Source: Niallia nealsonii
GTDB lineage: Bacteria > Bacillota > Bacilli > Bacillales > Cytobacillaceae
Assembly (NCBI RefSeq): GCF_002835805.1
Contig: NZ_PISE01000011.1
Coordinates: forward strand, 205,942-269,941
Length of the DNA: 64,000 nt
Direction: 5' to 3'
A program made the position numbers and the translations under genes. The notes beneath the pieces are model-generated. The model did no database searches. It had not been told where the DNA came from and saw only the letters and a program-made list of their open reading frames with translations. Below are positions 57,068 to 64,000 of the stretch, piece by piece; within the stretch, counting starts at the first letter, position 1; each line of letters begins with the position of its first letter.

Positions 57068-57987
57068 TACATTACCTCCTGTGTAACGGATAAGAAATAA
57101 TCTTCTAAAGAATTGTCTTGTTGATTAATTAAATATACGTGGATGTTCTTTTCGTATAAAAAATTCACCATATGAGGAATGTCCTCTTTTTTACAATTCA
57201 CGATGATTTTATTGTTTTCTTTATATACTTCCATACTATTATTTTTTAATTTTTTGTAGGCGACGTCTACTTGGAAAGGATCTACTTCCAAAGAATAAGT
57301 AGAGGTATTACGTGCAATTAAATCGGAAACAGATCCTGCCACTACTTGTCTTCCTTTATTAATAATTAAAACATGATCACAAAGCTGCTCAATTTCACTA
57401 AGTAAATGAGAAGATAAGAAAATGGTTATTTGCTGCTCTCTTGATAATTTTTTTATAAGTGATCGCATGTCTTTTATACCAGATGGATCCATTCCATTTG
57501 TAGGCTCATCTAAAATAATAATCTGAGGAGAAGAAACTAGTGCTTGGGCAATAGCTAACCTTTGTTTCATCCCTAAAGAATAATTTTTTACGTTCTCATG
57601 TATTCGATCTGTTAATTCCACTGTTTGAACACACCATTTTAGATGATCCAGTTCTACTTTTTTGTCTAACCGTCTAACCACTTGCATCAAATTATCCCAT
57701 CCACTCATATAATCAAATAAAGCTGGATTCTCAACAATTGCACTTAAATTTTGCATCACCTTTTTAAAATCTTTTTGAATATCATAACCCATAATCTTTA
57801 TCGAACCTGAAGACTGCTTAATCATTCCTGTTAGCATACGTATTGTAGTTGTTTTACCAGAACCATTCGGTCCAAGAAAACCATATATTTGCCCTTTTTG
57901 AACTTTAAATGAAAGATCATGGATAATTTTTTTGCCTTTGATACTCTTTTCTAAATTTTCAACTATGACTATATCTTCCAGTGACAT
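57067..57987 (-). CDS. ABC exporter ATPase (BcrA-like)
   Basis: About 306 residues. Walker A GPNGSGKTT, signature YSLGMKQR, Walker B IIILDEPTNGMDPSG and an extra C-terminal domain (about 220-306), as in BcrA/CcmA-type drug and bacteriocin exporters. The frame extends to 57996, but GGAGGAG precedes the ATG at 57987. Its start overlaps the 3' end of the CPBP relic. It is coupled to the permease downstream. CPBP proteases next to such ABC genes often mark bacteriocin immunity. Confidence 0.92.
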   Translation of the reverse strand: MSLEDIVIVENLEKSIKGKKIIHDLSFKVQKGQIYGFLGPNGSGKTTTIRMLTGMIKQSSGSIKIMGYDIQKDFKKVMQNLSAIVENPALFDYMSGWDNLMQVVRRLDKKVELDHLKWCVQTVELTDRIHENVKNYSLGMKQRLAIAQALVSSPQIIILDEPTNGMDPSGIKDMRSLIKKLSREQQITIFLSSHLLSEIEQLCDHVLIINKGRQVVAGSVSDLIARNTSTYSLEVDPFQVDVAYKKLKNNSMEVYKENNKIIVNCKKEDIPHMVNFLYEKNIHVYLINQQDNSLEDYFLSVTQEVM

Positions 57988-58492
57988 TATGATCACTCCT
58001 CCGTTTGAAGCTGCTGTATTTTTTTTGTATAAAGAAATAGAACAATAAAAAAATGCATATGTTCCACATTAGGTTTGTAGCAGGATGGACATCCACTACT
58101 TTAAATAGGGAAGGAACAGACCCATCATCAGTAGACTTTTCTTCAGCTAAAAACCAAAGTATAAACATATTATTTGCTGCATGTGCCCCAATAGATAACT
58201 CAGATCTACCTGCTTTTACCGCAAAAAATGTCAGCATAAATCCGCCCCATATATAATTTAAACCTACCCATAATGTTGATTTTTCCATTTCTGGATTTGT
58301 AAAATGCAAGGAACCAAAGATTAATGCTACTAACAAGGGGAGTAAAAATGGATGGGAATTTTTTTTGGCAAACCATTGTAATAAAAATCCTCTGAAAATG
58401 AGTTCCTCCACTGTCGTTTGAAGTGGAACAAATAACAATACATGGAAACAAATATGTAAATGGATTGGCGTATTTTCAAGTGGGTTCTTGAA
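57959..58492 (-). pseudogene. 5'-truncated CPBP-family membrane protease
   Basis: The CPBP (CAAX/Abi) motifs are present: TTVEELIFRGFLL (first), IFGSLHF (second) and IGAHAANNMF (third). The part that should come before, at least two helices, is missing: the frame opens right after a TAG (58493-58495) with FKNPLENTPIHL, and the only possible start (TTG at 58438) lacks a ribosome site. Upstream lies an IS200/IS605-like right end about 170 bp away. I read this as the 3' part of a gene cut by insertion and deletion. Its stop overlaps the ABC ATPase start. Confidence 0.75.
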
Positions 58493-58542
58493 CTAGTTTC
58501 AAACTAATTCGATTAAGTAATCACTAAATTCACATAATTTAT

Positions 58543-58567
58543 AAGGTTGTCCTTCAAGGACAGCCTT
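58543..58567. other. Hairpin upstream of the CPBP relic
   Basis: AAGGTTGTCC and GGACAGCCTT pair with one mismatch around TTCAA. Could be a terminator remnant; no long T run follows on either strand. Confidence 0.45.
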
Positions 58568-58661
58568 ATCTAAAAATACAACTTTACTTATCTGATATTT
58601 AATTATATTAATCTATCCAAATCTCTCCCACTAAGTAGTGATTCTGGCTCGACCAAAAACT

Positions 58662-58697
58662 CCCACTTCAAGCATTAGCTAAGTGGCGGGTAGTTCA
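58662..58697 (+). mobile_element. Remnant right end of an IS200/IS605-like element
   Basis: CCCACTTCAAGCATTAGCT and AAGTGGCGGG form the imperfect hairpin seen at right ends of IS605-family elements, followed by TAGTTCAA, the usual cleavage-site type. No tnpA or tnpB can be seen nearby, so it is a solo end. Called from recollection of the motif, not from a database search. Confidence 0.5.
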
Positions 58698-58714
58698 AAG
58701 TGTTAGTATTCAAG

Positions 58715-58748
58715 CAAAAGGAAGTTTGAAATTCCAACCTTCCTTTTG
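58715..58748. other. Hairpin next to the IS605-like end
   Basis: CAAAAGGAAG and CTTCCTTTTG form a perfect 10-bp stem with a 14-base loop. A terminator role is possible; the following sequence is not clearly T-rich. Confidence 0.45.
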
Positions 58749-58988
58749 GCTATTTCATTAATTCTAGTGAAAAATAAACCTTCAATAATTCAACTAAAAA
58801 CTGTATCTTCATTTATTTGCTTACCGCTAAAGAAATTCTGGGAATATTTACTAAAAAATCATAACATTTTATTACATTTTTTTCTATAAACATTTTATTA
58901 ATAAACAAAATTTGACTTAATGATACTTCAATAGGGGTCTTACTATTCGTAAATGTAGAATTTTAAAAATTTCCTTTCACATGCTATT

Positions 58989-59135
58989 CTAATTTACCCA
59001 CCAGCCTTTATTTTCCCTCGATTCTTTAGTACTTTCATCTATTAATGAAATCTGATCAGAATAGATTGTATTCTTATTTTCTTGTGAACATATAATAAGG
59101 AAATTTTTCGTTATTTCTTCTAATAGAAACAACAA
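58989..59135 (-). CDS. Small uncharacterised ORF or gene relic
   Basis: An open frame of 61 codons (59174 down to 58989) reads KLLFLLEEITKNFLIICSQE and ends ESRENKGWWVN. The only plausible start is TTG (59135), about 12 bases after AAAGGGG, giving 48 residues. Base use looks coding, unlike the flanks. It lies directly after the terminator of the allantoin permease, on the same strand. Either a small gene or the tail of a deleted one; no homology is recognised. Confidence 0.35.
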   Translation of the reverse strand: MLFLLEEITKNFLIICSQENKNTIYSDQISLIDESTKESRENKGWWVN

Positions 59136-59185
59136 TTTATTCTTTATTTCCCCTTTAAAAACTCTGTTCTTCTCTTAAAATACCA

Positions 59186-59217
59186 ACAAAAAAAGAATGT
59201 CCAAAAAGTGGACATCC
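59186..59217 (-). terminator. Terminator of the allantoin permease
   Basis: ATGTCCA (59197-59203) and TGGACAT (59209-59215) form a perfect stem, followed on the minus strand by T7. Confidence 0.85.
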
Positions 59218-59225
59218 TTTTATAT

Positions 59226-60653
59226 TCAACTTATCTGCTTATTTTCATTACCCTCTCCATTTTTCTCAAAAATCGTGCCTTTTCTAAACTTCGAATCTTT
59301 AAATGCATATTTCATTAAAAGAAGATAGCTGATGCCTGATACAACAAAGCCGATGATCCATGCCAGCTCTACTTCTATGAATGCTGCTCCTGCACCGATT
59401 AGCATGGCTAGTATTGCACTTGGATTAGAGCCAGCAAACTGGCCGTCTTCTTTATATAGTTCAGCAACATTTACTTTTTGTTTTCTTAATAGATAATATT
59501 CTATTAAAATAATCGCCACAATCGGCCCTAAAAAGGCGGAATAGATCAAAATAAATGTATTTAGCCCTTTTGCTGATGAATCTTGGACAAGCACCCATGG
59601 GAAGGAGCATAAAGCAAGAAGTCCAGTTACTACAACAGCTGATTTGTATTTCATTTTTGTCAGCAATTGCACGACATACGTTGGCGGAATAATATTTGCA
59701 ACCATATTTACTGCAATTGCTCCCATTACGATAAATGCTGATACAAAAACAGTAATGTAGGAGTTATCTACAATGATTGCAAATGCTTTTACTGGGTTCG
59801 CGATACCTGTTGCTGCAGCAAGCATTGCACCAATTGCAAGAACAAAACCATATGCGATAAAGATTGGCAAGAAATACAAAGTTCCACGCTTTTTATTGCT
59901 CATACCAGTTTTCAGTTCCCTAGAGTAATCTGCTGCGCTTAAAAAGATAGCAGCATAATTTCCTAAAAAGACCATAATAAAGGCGAAGAAAGGCAATCCC
60001 CATGTTCCTTTTGCATGAACCCATTTATCAACAATCACTTGACTATGAGAGTTTAAAAGAACGCCAAATACATAAACAAGTGCCAGCATAATAACAATAG
60101 AAGCAAGAGATTCCACCCATTTAATCGCATGAAAACCGTATAACGAAAGAACTATTTGTACAACCTGCAATACCACAAAACAAACCGCAATGCTGTTAAA
60201 AGAGCCTCCTGTCACAATTTTGGCAATTTCATTTAACGCAGTTGCTCCAATCCAGCTTTGAAAACCATACCAGACAATAGCAGGAATTCCCCGCAATAAA
60301 GAGGAAATAACAGATCCTTTAATTCCAAATGACATTCTTAGCTGCACCACATAAGGTATTCCCGTTCGATAGCCTAATCGATCATTTAATGCAAAAATAG
60401 TAGAAATAATTCCAATAGCAATAATAGCTGCCAAAAATGTTTGAAAAATATTCAATGTTGCCGCTCCTGCCACAAACAGACTTGCTCCAAGAGTCATATT
60501 TCCTAAGTTAATGCCATCCCCTATCCACATAAATGCATATGCAATAGACCCTACTGTACGATCTTTTTCTTGTTTTGGCTTTAACGATTCATCCATATTC
60601 GCACTCGTTGGGATTTCTTCCTCATTTGTAGACACATAACTTTCGATATTCAT
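59226..60653 (-). CDS. NCS1-family allantoin/nucleobase permease (PucI-like)
   Basis: 475 residues, twelve membrane helices. Typical NCS1 segments are FMWIGDGINLGNMTLGASLF and GRTGIPYVVQLRMSFGIKGS-like SGYRTGIP, followed by NYAAIFLSAADYSRE. PucI is the B. subtilis allantoin permease. The ATG at 60653 follows AAGGG by eight bases; a longer frame starts at a TTG at 60659. It follows the allantoinase gene after about 190 bp and has its own terminator. The context favours allantoin over hydantoin or uracil. Confidence 0.88.
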   Translation of the reverse strand: MNIESYVSTNEEEIPTSANMDESLKPKQEKDRTVGSIAYAFMWIGDGINLGNMTLGASLFVAGAATLNIFQTFLAAIIAIGIISTIFALNDRLGYRTGIPYVVQLRMSFGIKGSVISSLLRGIPAIVWYGFQSWIGATALNEIAKIVTGGSFNSIAVCFVVLQVVQIVLSLYGFHAIKWVESLASIVIMLALVYVFGVLLNSHSQVIVDKWVHAKGTWGLPFFAFIMVFLGNYAAIFLSAADYSRELKTGMSNKKRGTLYFLPIFIAYGFVLAIGAMLAAATGIANPVKAFAIIVDNSYITVFVSAFIVMGAIAVNMVANIIPPTYVVQLLTKMKYKSAVVVTGLLALCSFPWVLVQDSSAKGLNTFILIYSAFLGPIVAIILIEYYLLRKQKVNVAELYKEDGQFAGSNPSAILAMLIGAGAAFIEVELAWIIGFVVSGISYLLLMKYAFKDSKFRKGTIFEKNGEGNENKQIS

Positions 60654-60844
60654 AGCCAAAGCCCTTCACTCCCTCTATTTTTATAAAATTAAATTTTTAA
60701 AATTCAAAATATTCAGTTTAAAAATTATATAAAACCCTATTATGTAGTAAATTCTAGCTGTGACATGCTTTCTATAAGAAAGGGATAATCTACAGCAATT
60801 TCAAAATCCCCTAGAATCTCCCCTTATTTTTTGTTTCTTAAAAA

Positions 60845-62233
60845 TTACGATATAACACACTCTACTTTTGGATTGTATATCACTAATTTTCCTACCGGAT
60901 CCCCGATAATACCTTGATTTACATCAAATACCACATTTCCTCTAACTAGTGTTTTCGTCACCCGACAGTTAATTTTTCTGCCAATATACGGGCTGTGCTG
61001 ATGACGGTAGTATAAATCTTCCTTCTTCACAACATAGGATTGATTTGGATCAAGCAAAATAATATCAGCATCTTTTGAAACCGCAATTTCCCCTTTTTCT
61101 GGCATTTGAAAACGTTTGGAAGGGTTGTAACTGATCATTCGAACAAAGTCTTCCACAGGGATATTTCGTTTCATTACTGCTTCATCAAACATTAAATCAA
61201 CATTATTTTGGCAGCCTGTAATCCCACCCCATACTTCAAACATGTTGTTTGCTGCACTTTCCTTCATTTCAGGAGGACACGGGGAATGATCAGATGTCAG
61301 CATATCCAATTTGCCTTCTATTAATTTCTGCCAAAGCTTTTCTTGCTCTTCCGCATCACGAAGCGGTGGAGAACACTTGGCAACAGGACCTATTTCCTCA
61401 AACTCTGCGGTTGTAATCGTAAAATAATGTGGACATGATTCCAACGTAACATCTTGCCCTTCCTTTTTTGCCTTTTCAATCACTTCGACCGCTTCAGCTG
61501 AACTAATATGGACAAAATGAAGCTTGCAGCCTGTTTCTTTCGCAAAATGCAATGCTCGTTTAACTGCATCCACTTCCGCAACAACAGGGCGGGATGCCAC
61601 ATAATCGGCTGCTGTTAGTTTCCCATTTTTCACCATCTCTTCTGCCATTCGATCGGTGATTATGGCATTTTCTGCATGAATCGATAACATATGTCCTAAT
61701 TCAGCTAATTTTTTCATTCCCATATATAACGTATAATCATCCACATTGGTGAAATCCTCTGGTATATCGGAACCACATGATGACATAAAGCATTTAAATG
61801 CGACCACCCCTTCTTCTGAAAGTTCAGTCAATTTTTCCAAGTTGCTAGGGATTAACCCGCCATAAAATGCATAATCAACATAATTTTTTCCTGATGCTGC
61901 CTCTTTTTTTAACTGAAGAGACTTGCGATCTATCGTTGCAGGAAGTGCATTTAAGGGCATATCCACATAACTTGTTGTCCCACCTGCAGCAAGCGCCTTC
62001 GTACCTGTTGTAAATCCTTCCCACACTGTCCGTCCTGGTTCGCATATATGAACGTGTGTATCAATCATGCCTGGCATTACATATTGCCCTTCGGCGTTTA
62101 TCGTCTGAAAAGAATCGCCTTCGATGATATCTCCAATAGCAGCAATCTTTCCATCTTTAATGCCGATATCTGCTTTCTTCACAACCTCTTTAAAAACTAC
62201 ATTTCCACCTTTAATGATCAGGTCGTACATCAT
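60845..62233 (-). CDS. allB: Allantoinase (AllB/PucH-like)
   Basis: About 462 residues. Metal-site motifs: PGMIDTHVHICEPGR, the Lys in VAFKCFMSS, HAENA, HFVHISS and LTSDHSPCP. The start MMYDLIIKGGNVV and the HVHICEPGR motif are those of AllB. It opens allantoin to allantoate. AGGAGG precedes ATG codons at 62233 and 62230, of which the first is chosen. It lies 25 bp after the GntR regulator, in one unit with the NCS1 permease. It is a closer AllB match than the enzyme at 37998-39383. Confidence 0.92.
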   Translation of the reverse strand: MMYDLIIKGGNVVFKEVVKKADIGIKDGKIAAIGDIIEGDSFQTINAEGQYVMPGMIDTHVHICEPGRTVWEGFTTGTKALAAGGTTSYVDMPLNALPATIDRKSLQLKKEAASGKNYVDYAFYGGLIPSNLEKLTELSEEGVVAFKCFMSSCGSDIPEDFTNVDDYTLYMGMKKLAELGHMLSIHAENAIITDRMAEEMVKNGKLTAADYVASRPVVAEVDAVKRALHFAKETGCKLHFVHISSAEAVEVIEKAKKEGQDVTLESCPHYFTITTAEFEEIGPVAKCSPPLRDAEEQEKLWQKLIEGKLDMLTSDHSPCPPEMKESAANNMFEVWGGITGCQNNVDLMFDEAVMKRNIPVEDFVRMISYNPSKRFQMPEKGEIAVSKDADIILLDPNQSYVVKKEDLYYRHQHSPYIGRKINCRVTKTLVRGNVVFDVNQGIIGDPVGKLVIYNPKVECVIS

Positions 62234-62258
62234 GATTGCCCTCCTCCTTGCCAATTAA

Positions 62259-62930
62259 TTATTTAGGATTAAAAATTTCCGTCAAAGACACTGAAAGCTG
62301 ATTTTTGTCGCTAAACTGCAGATTATTTTCCATATCAATTAAATGTTCTAATGCCAATTCTGCTGCTAACTGTTCATCTCGTTTCTTAATCGCATGAAAG
62401 ATATGACGATGATGTAAACAAGCATCCTTTTCTTCCTGATTTTTTCCGTATATAGAAATGATCACATGTGTTAGCGAAATCAAGTCTTCTAGATATTGAT
62501 AAAAATAAGAGTTTCCCGCCATTTCTGCTATTTTCAAATGAAATTCTCCTGACATTTGAATAGCGTCATAATACTCGATGTCTAAATGAGTCTTTTCTTC
62601 TTCTTCAACCATCTGCTCTAATTCAAGAAGCTGCTCTTCCGTTGCTAGCAGACAAGCTTTTTTCACTGCTTCCCCTTCAAGGATTCGTCTCATTTCAAAT
62701 ACTTCTTTTGCTTCTTCCTTGGAAGAAGATGTAACAAACGTTCCCTTATTTGCAATGATTTTTACTAGACGCTCATAGGAGAGTCTGCGAAGGACATTGC
62801 GGATAGGTGTTCTGCTTACTCCAAATGATTCAGCAATTTCTGTTTCTACAAGCTGCATATTAGGACGCAGTTTTTGCTGAATGATTGCCTGTTTAATTTT
62901 ATTGTAAATTGCTATTTCCTTAGCATTCAT
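62259..62930 (-). CDS. GntR-family (FCD) regulator of the allantoin module
   Basis: 223 residues. Winged helix (MQLVETEIAESFGVSRTPIRNVLRRL) and an FCD effector domain (FEMRRILEGEAVKKACLLA, then HLKIAEMAGNSYFYQYL) with metal-ligand histidines. The ATG at 62930 follows GAGAGG; a longer frame starts at 62987. First gene of the module. Two GTATAC-containing half-sites just upstream are the probable operator. Confidence 0.92.
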   Translation of the reverse strand: MNAKEIAIYNKIKQAIIQQKLRPNMQLVETEIAESFGVSRTPIRNVLRRLSYERLVKIIANKGTFVTSSSKEEAKEVFEMRRILEGEAVKKACLLATEEQLLELEQMVEEEEKTHLDIEYYDAIQMSGEFHLKIAEMAGNSYFYQYLEDLISLTHVIISIYGKNQEEKDACLHHRHIFHAIKKRDEQLAAELALEHLIDMENNLQFSDKNQLSVSLTEIFNPK

Positions 62931-62987
62931 CAGGTATGACCTCTCTTTTATGAAAAACAAAATGCTACTATAACCGATTATTTTCAC

Positions 62988-63012
62988 ATTGTATACGAGA
63001 TTGTATACAATT
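62988..63012. promoter_or_regulatory. GntR operator, two overlapping sites
   Basis: ATTGTATAC (62988-62996) and, after GAGA, TTGTATACAA (63001-63010). The second is a perfect palindrome that fits the TNGTNNNACNA-like pattern of FCD-GntR sites. It lies about 60-80 bp upstream of the regulator's start, where it would also cover the promoter. Confidence 0.75.
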
Positions 63013-63259
63013 TCTTATATGCTATAAGTTACTACATTATTTTTTGATTTTCAATTATTTTTTGAAAAAACATTTTATTTTATAACATCATTATGTCAGA
63101 TTTCCTTACACAAAATGATTCGAAATATAATTTTGCAATAATATAAATAAAAAGAAAATTCGCATACTGCAACGCTCACCATCGTTGTTTCTTATTATCC
63201 TTTGAGTAAGGATTTTATACCTGCCATTCTACTTTTATCCATTTTTTTCTTATTGACTA

Positions 63260-63288
63260 TTGATTTTGCAATCGTTTTCATTTATACT
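63260..63288 (+). promoter_or_regulatory. Promoter with a perfect cre box in its spacer
   Basis: TTGATT (63260-63265) and TATACT (63283-63288), 17 bp apart. Within the spacer TTGCAATCGTTTTCAT (63266-63281) meets the full cre consensus WTGNAANCGNWNNCAW. CcpA bound here would stop initiation. Confidence 0.75.
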
Positions 63289-63294
63289 ATAACT

Positions 63295-63434
63295 AGGTTG
63301 GATGACATATGTGGTTATCATGGTATCTAGCGCAGGATGGAGCTGATACTACAAAGAAAATTGTTATATAGACGTTTTCTATTTATCATAAAAACAAAAA
63401 GGGAAGCTGAATTCCAGCTTCCCTTTTTGTTTTT
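63295..63434 (+). ncRNA. Candidate CcpA-controlled small RNA or small-peptide transcript
   Basis: From a start about 7 bases after TATACT to the terminator, about 140 nt. It holds a second hairpin (GTATCTAGC with GCTGATAC, 63323-63331 and 63342-63349) and a 14-codon frame (63302-63346) reading MTYVVIMVSSAGWS, preceded only by AGG. It has no similarity to known regulatory RNAs that I can name. It may act as an antisense RNA, a small-peptide mRNA or a leader. Promoter and terminator are visible; expression is inferred. Confidence 0.45.
63390..63434. terminator. Terminator of the small transcript (bidirectional)
   Basis: Perfect 20-bp arms (63390-63409 and 63415-63434) around AATTC, with GGGAAGCTG and CAGCTTCCC at the core and A/T tracts outside. 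Confidence 0.92.
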
Positions 63435-63540
63435 ATACAATATTTTTTATTTTTTTAAAAAATATTTTCTTCCTGCATCAATTATTCAGCATTAATTCCG
63501 TTTGTCCCTCTCTCCAAATGATGAGAAGCCCAAAGTAATT

Positions 63541-63600
63541 CAGATGGGAGAGAACTGCCCATAAAGCCTGATTGATTCTGCTAACAATCAGCGGAAGACT
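63541..63600 (-). repeat. Dispersed hairpin repeat, family 2, copy 2
   Basis: Inverted copy of the element at 16575-16630. On the plus strand CTGATTG (63568-63574) pairs perfectly with CAATCAG (63585-63591), where copy 1 has G-U. ATGGG and CCCAT form a second small hairpin. Confidence 0.6.
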
Positions 63601-63760
63601 TGATTCCTCCTGACTAGTACTCCCCTTTAGTTGTAACTGCTAAACTAAATCAGCCGTACCATTCATTGGTTCTCTATTTACTTATAATTGTTACAAACCT
63701 GTGAATTGATTCTTTAAAGAAAACGTTTTATTTGTCTAGTTCACAAAACAGACAAATATT

Positions 63761-63776
63761 TGTGATGTTTTTCACA
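63761..63776. promoter_or_regulatory. FNR- or Rex-type operator
   Basis: TGTGATGTTTTTCACA fits TGTGA-N6-TCACA (FNR) exactly; TTGTGA/TCACAA arms also suit Rex. TATAAT follows at 63787-63792. The site centre would be about 30 bp upstream of the start, overlapping the -35, which suits repression better than activation. Confidence 0.7.
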
Positions 63777-63978
63777 ATTTAACAACTATAATAAAAGTAT
63801 CAAAAGCAAACATTACTCTTTCAAAGAGATGAAGCATATGATAGCCTTGAAAACAATAACATGATTTGTTTTTGATAAAAAATCAATAGCTTCTTTTTAT
63901 AAAAAATAAAAACCATATTTACATTGCTAATTAAAAATATATGAAATAAATAAAACTTAGATAAGGGAGAGATTTATG

Positions 63979-64000
63979 ATGAAAAAACAAAATATTAACC
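63979..64000 (+). CDS. Start of a gene (partial), behind an FNR/Rex box
   Basis: GGGAGAG precedes ATG codons at 63976 and 63979; MKKQNIN is seen before the window ends. The beginning and the FNR/Rex-type operator agree with a fermentation gene such as L-lactate dehydrogenase, but seven residues prove nothing. Confidence 0.5.

Noticed and set aside
63709..63734. cre site near the right edge (around GAAAACGTTTTA)
   Set aside because: The TG and CA positions of the consensus are not met.

Overview
The window comes from a low-GC, endospore-forming Firmicute of the Bacillaceae, most like the Bacillus/Niallia group. The evidence is AT-rich DNA, AGGAGG-type ribosome sites with frequent TTG and GTG starts, CcpA cre boxes and a Fur box. 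It also carries a GerAB-type germination permease, a LysM-SleB hydrolase, adaAB, rocAD and an MhqR-like quinone regulon. No rRNA or tRNA gene and no CRISPR array was seen. The species is inferred, not shown.

Layout. 0-1.6 kb: Fur-controlled siderophore/B12 ABC importer (ATPase cut by the window edge). 1.9-3 kb: MetE-like methyltransferase. 3.3-8.8 kb: a lic/cel-type PTS operon (IIB, IIC, IIA, GH1 phospho-glycosidase) divergent from its PRD regulator. 9.2-15 kb: a second PTS locus (PRD regulator with IIA domain, UlaB-like IIB, UlaA-like IIC, transketolase) with a perfect cre box. 15.3-17.9 kb: the relic tail of a third PRD regulator, then CdaR convergent with glycerate kinase. 18-20.5 kb: a DUF6241-like secreted protein and an orphan GerAB flanked by a hairpin repeat.

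20.5-28.8 kb is a defence-like accessory island: HNH nuclease, NUDIX hydrolase, PLD-SF2 helicase-DUF3427, MazG, a DUF2075 nuclease-helicase broken by a one-base slip in an A7 run, and a NERD-zinc-ribbon protein. 29.8-40.1 kb is a 10-gene, 10.3-kb operon under an IclR regulator: hydantoinase/allantoinase-like amidohydrolase, MmgE/PrpD, M20 amidase/carbamoylase, amino-acid-type ABC importer, homoserine-dehydrogenase-like enzyme, aminotransferase and 2-hydroxyacid dehydrogenase. It reads as import, ring opening, decarbamoylation, deamination and reduction of an unidentified ureide or hydantoin-like compound.

40.4-46 kb: an alpha/beta hydrolase, a CBS-plus-HEPN-like protein, and an MhqR/DoxX/DoxX/dioxygenase cassette bracketed by two direct copies of a 230-bp MITE-like element. 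46-51.4 kb: TetR/RND efflux pair and adaAB. 51.9-54.7 kb: rocA-rocD. 54.8-58.5 kb: DUF4405 membrane cytochrome-like protein, a BcrAB-type ABC exporter and a 5'-truncated CPBP protease gene beside an IS200/IS605-like right-end remnant. 59.2-63 kb: allantoin module (GntR, allantoinase, NCS1 permease). 63-64 kb: a CcpA-controlled small transcript and the first codons of a gene behind an FNR/Rex-type box.

The strongest candidates for undescribed biology are the 10-gene operon, the GH1 enzyme with Gln in place of its acid/base Glu, the UlaA-type PTS tied directly to transketolase, the MITE with 8-bp target duplications, the helicase/NUDIX/MazG island and the cre-controlled small RNA.
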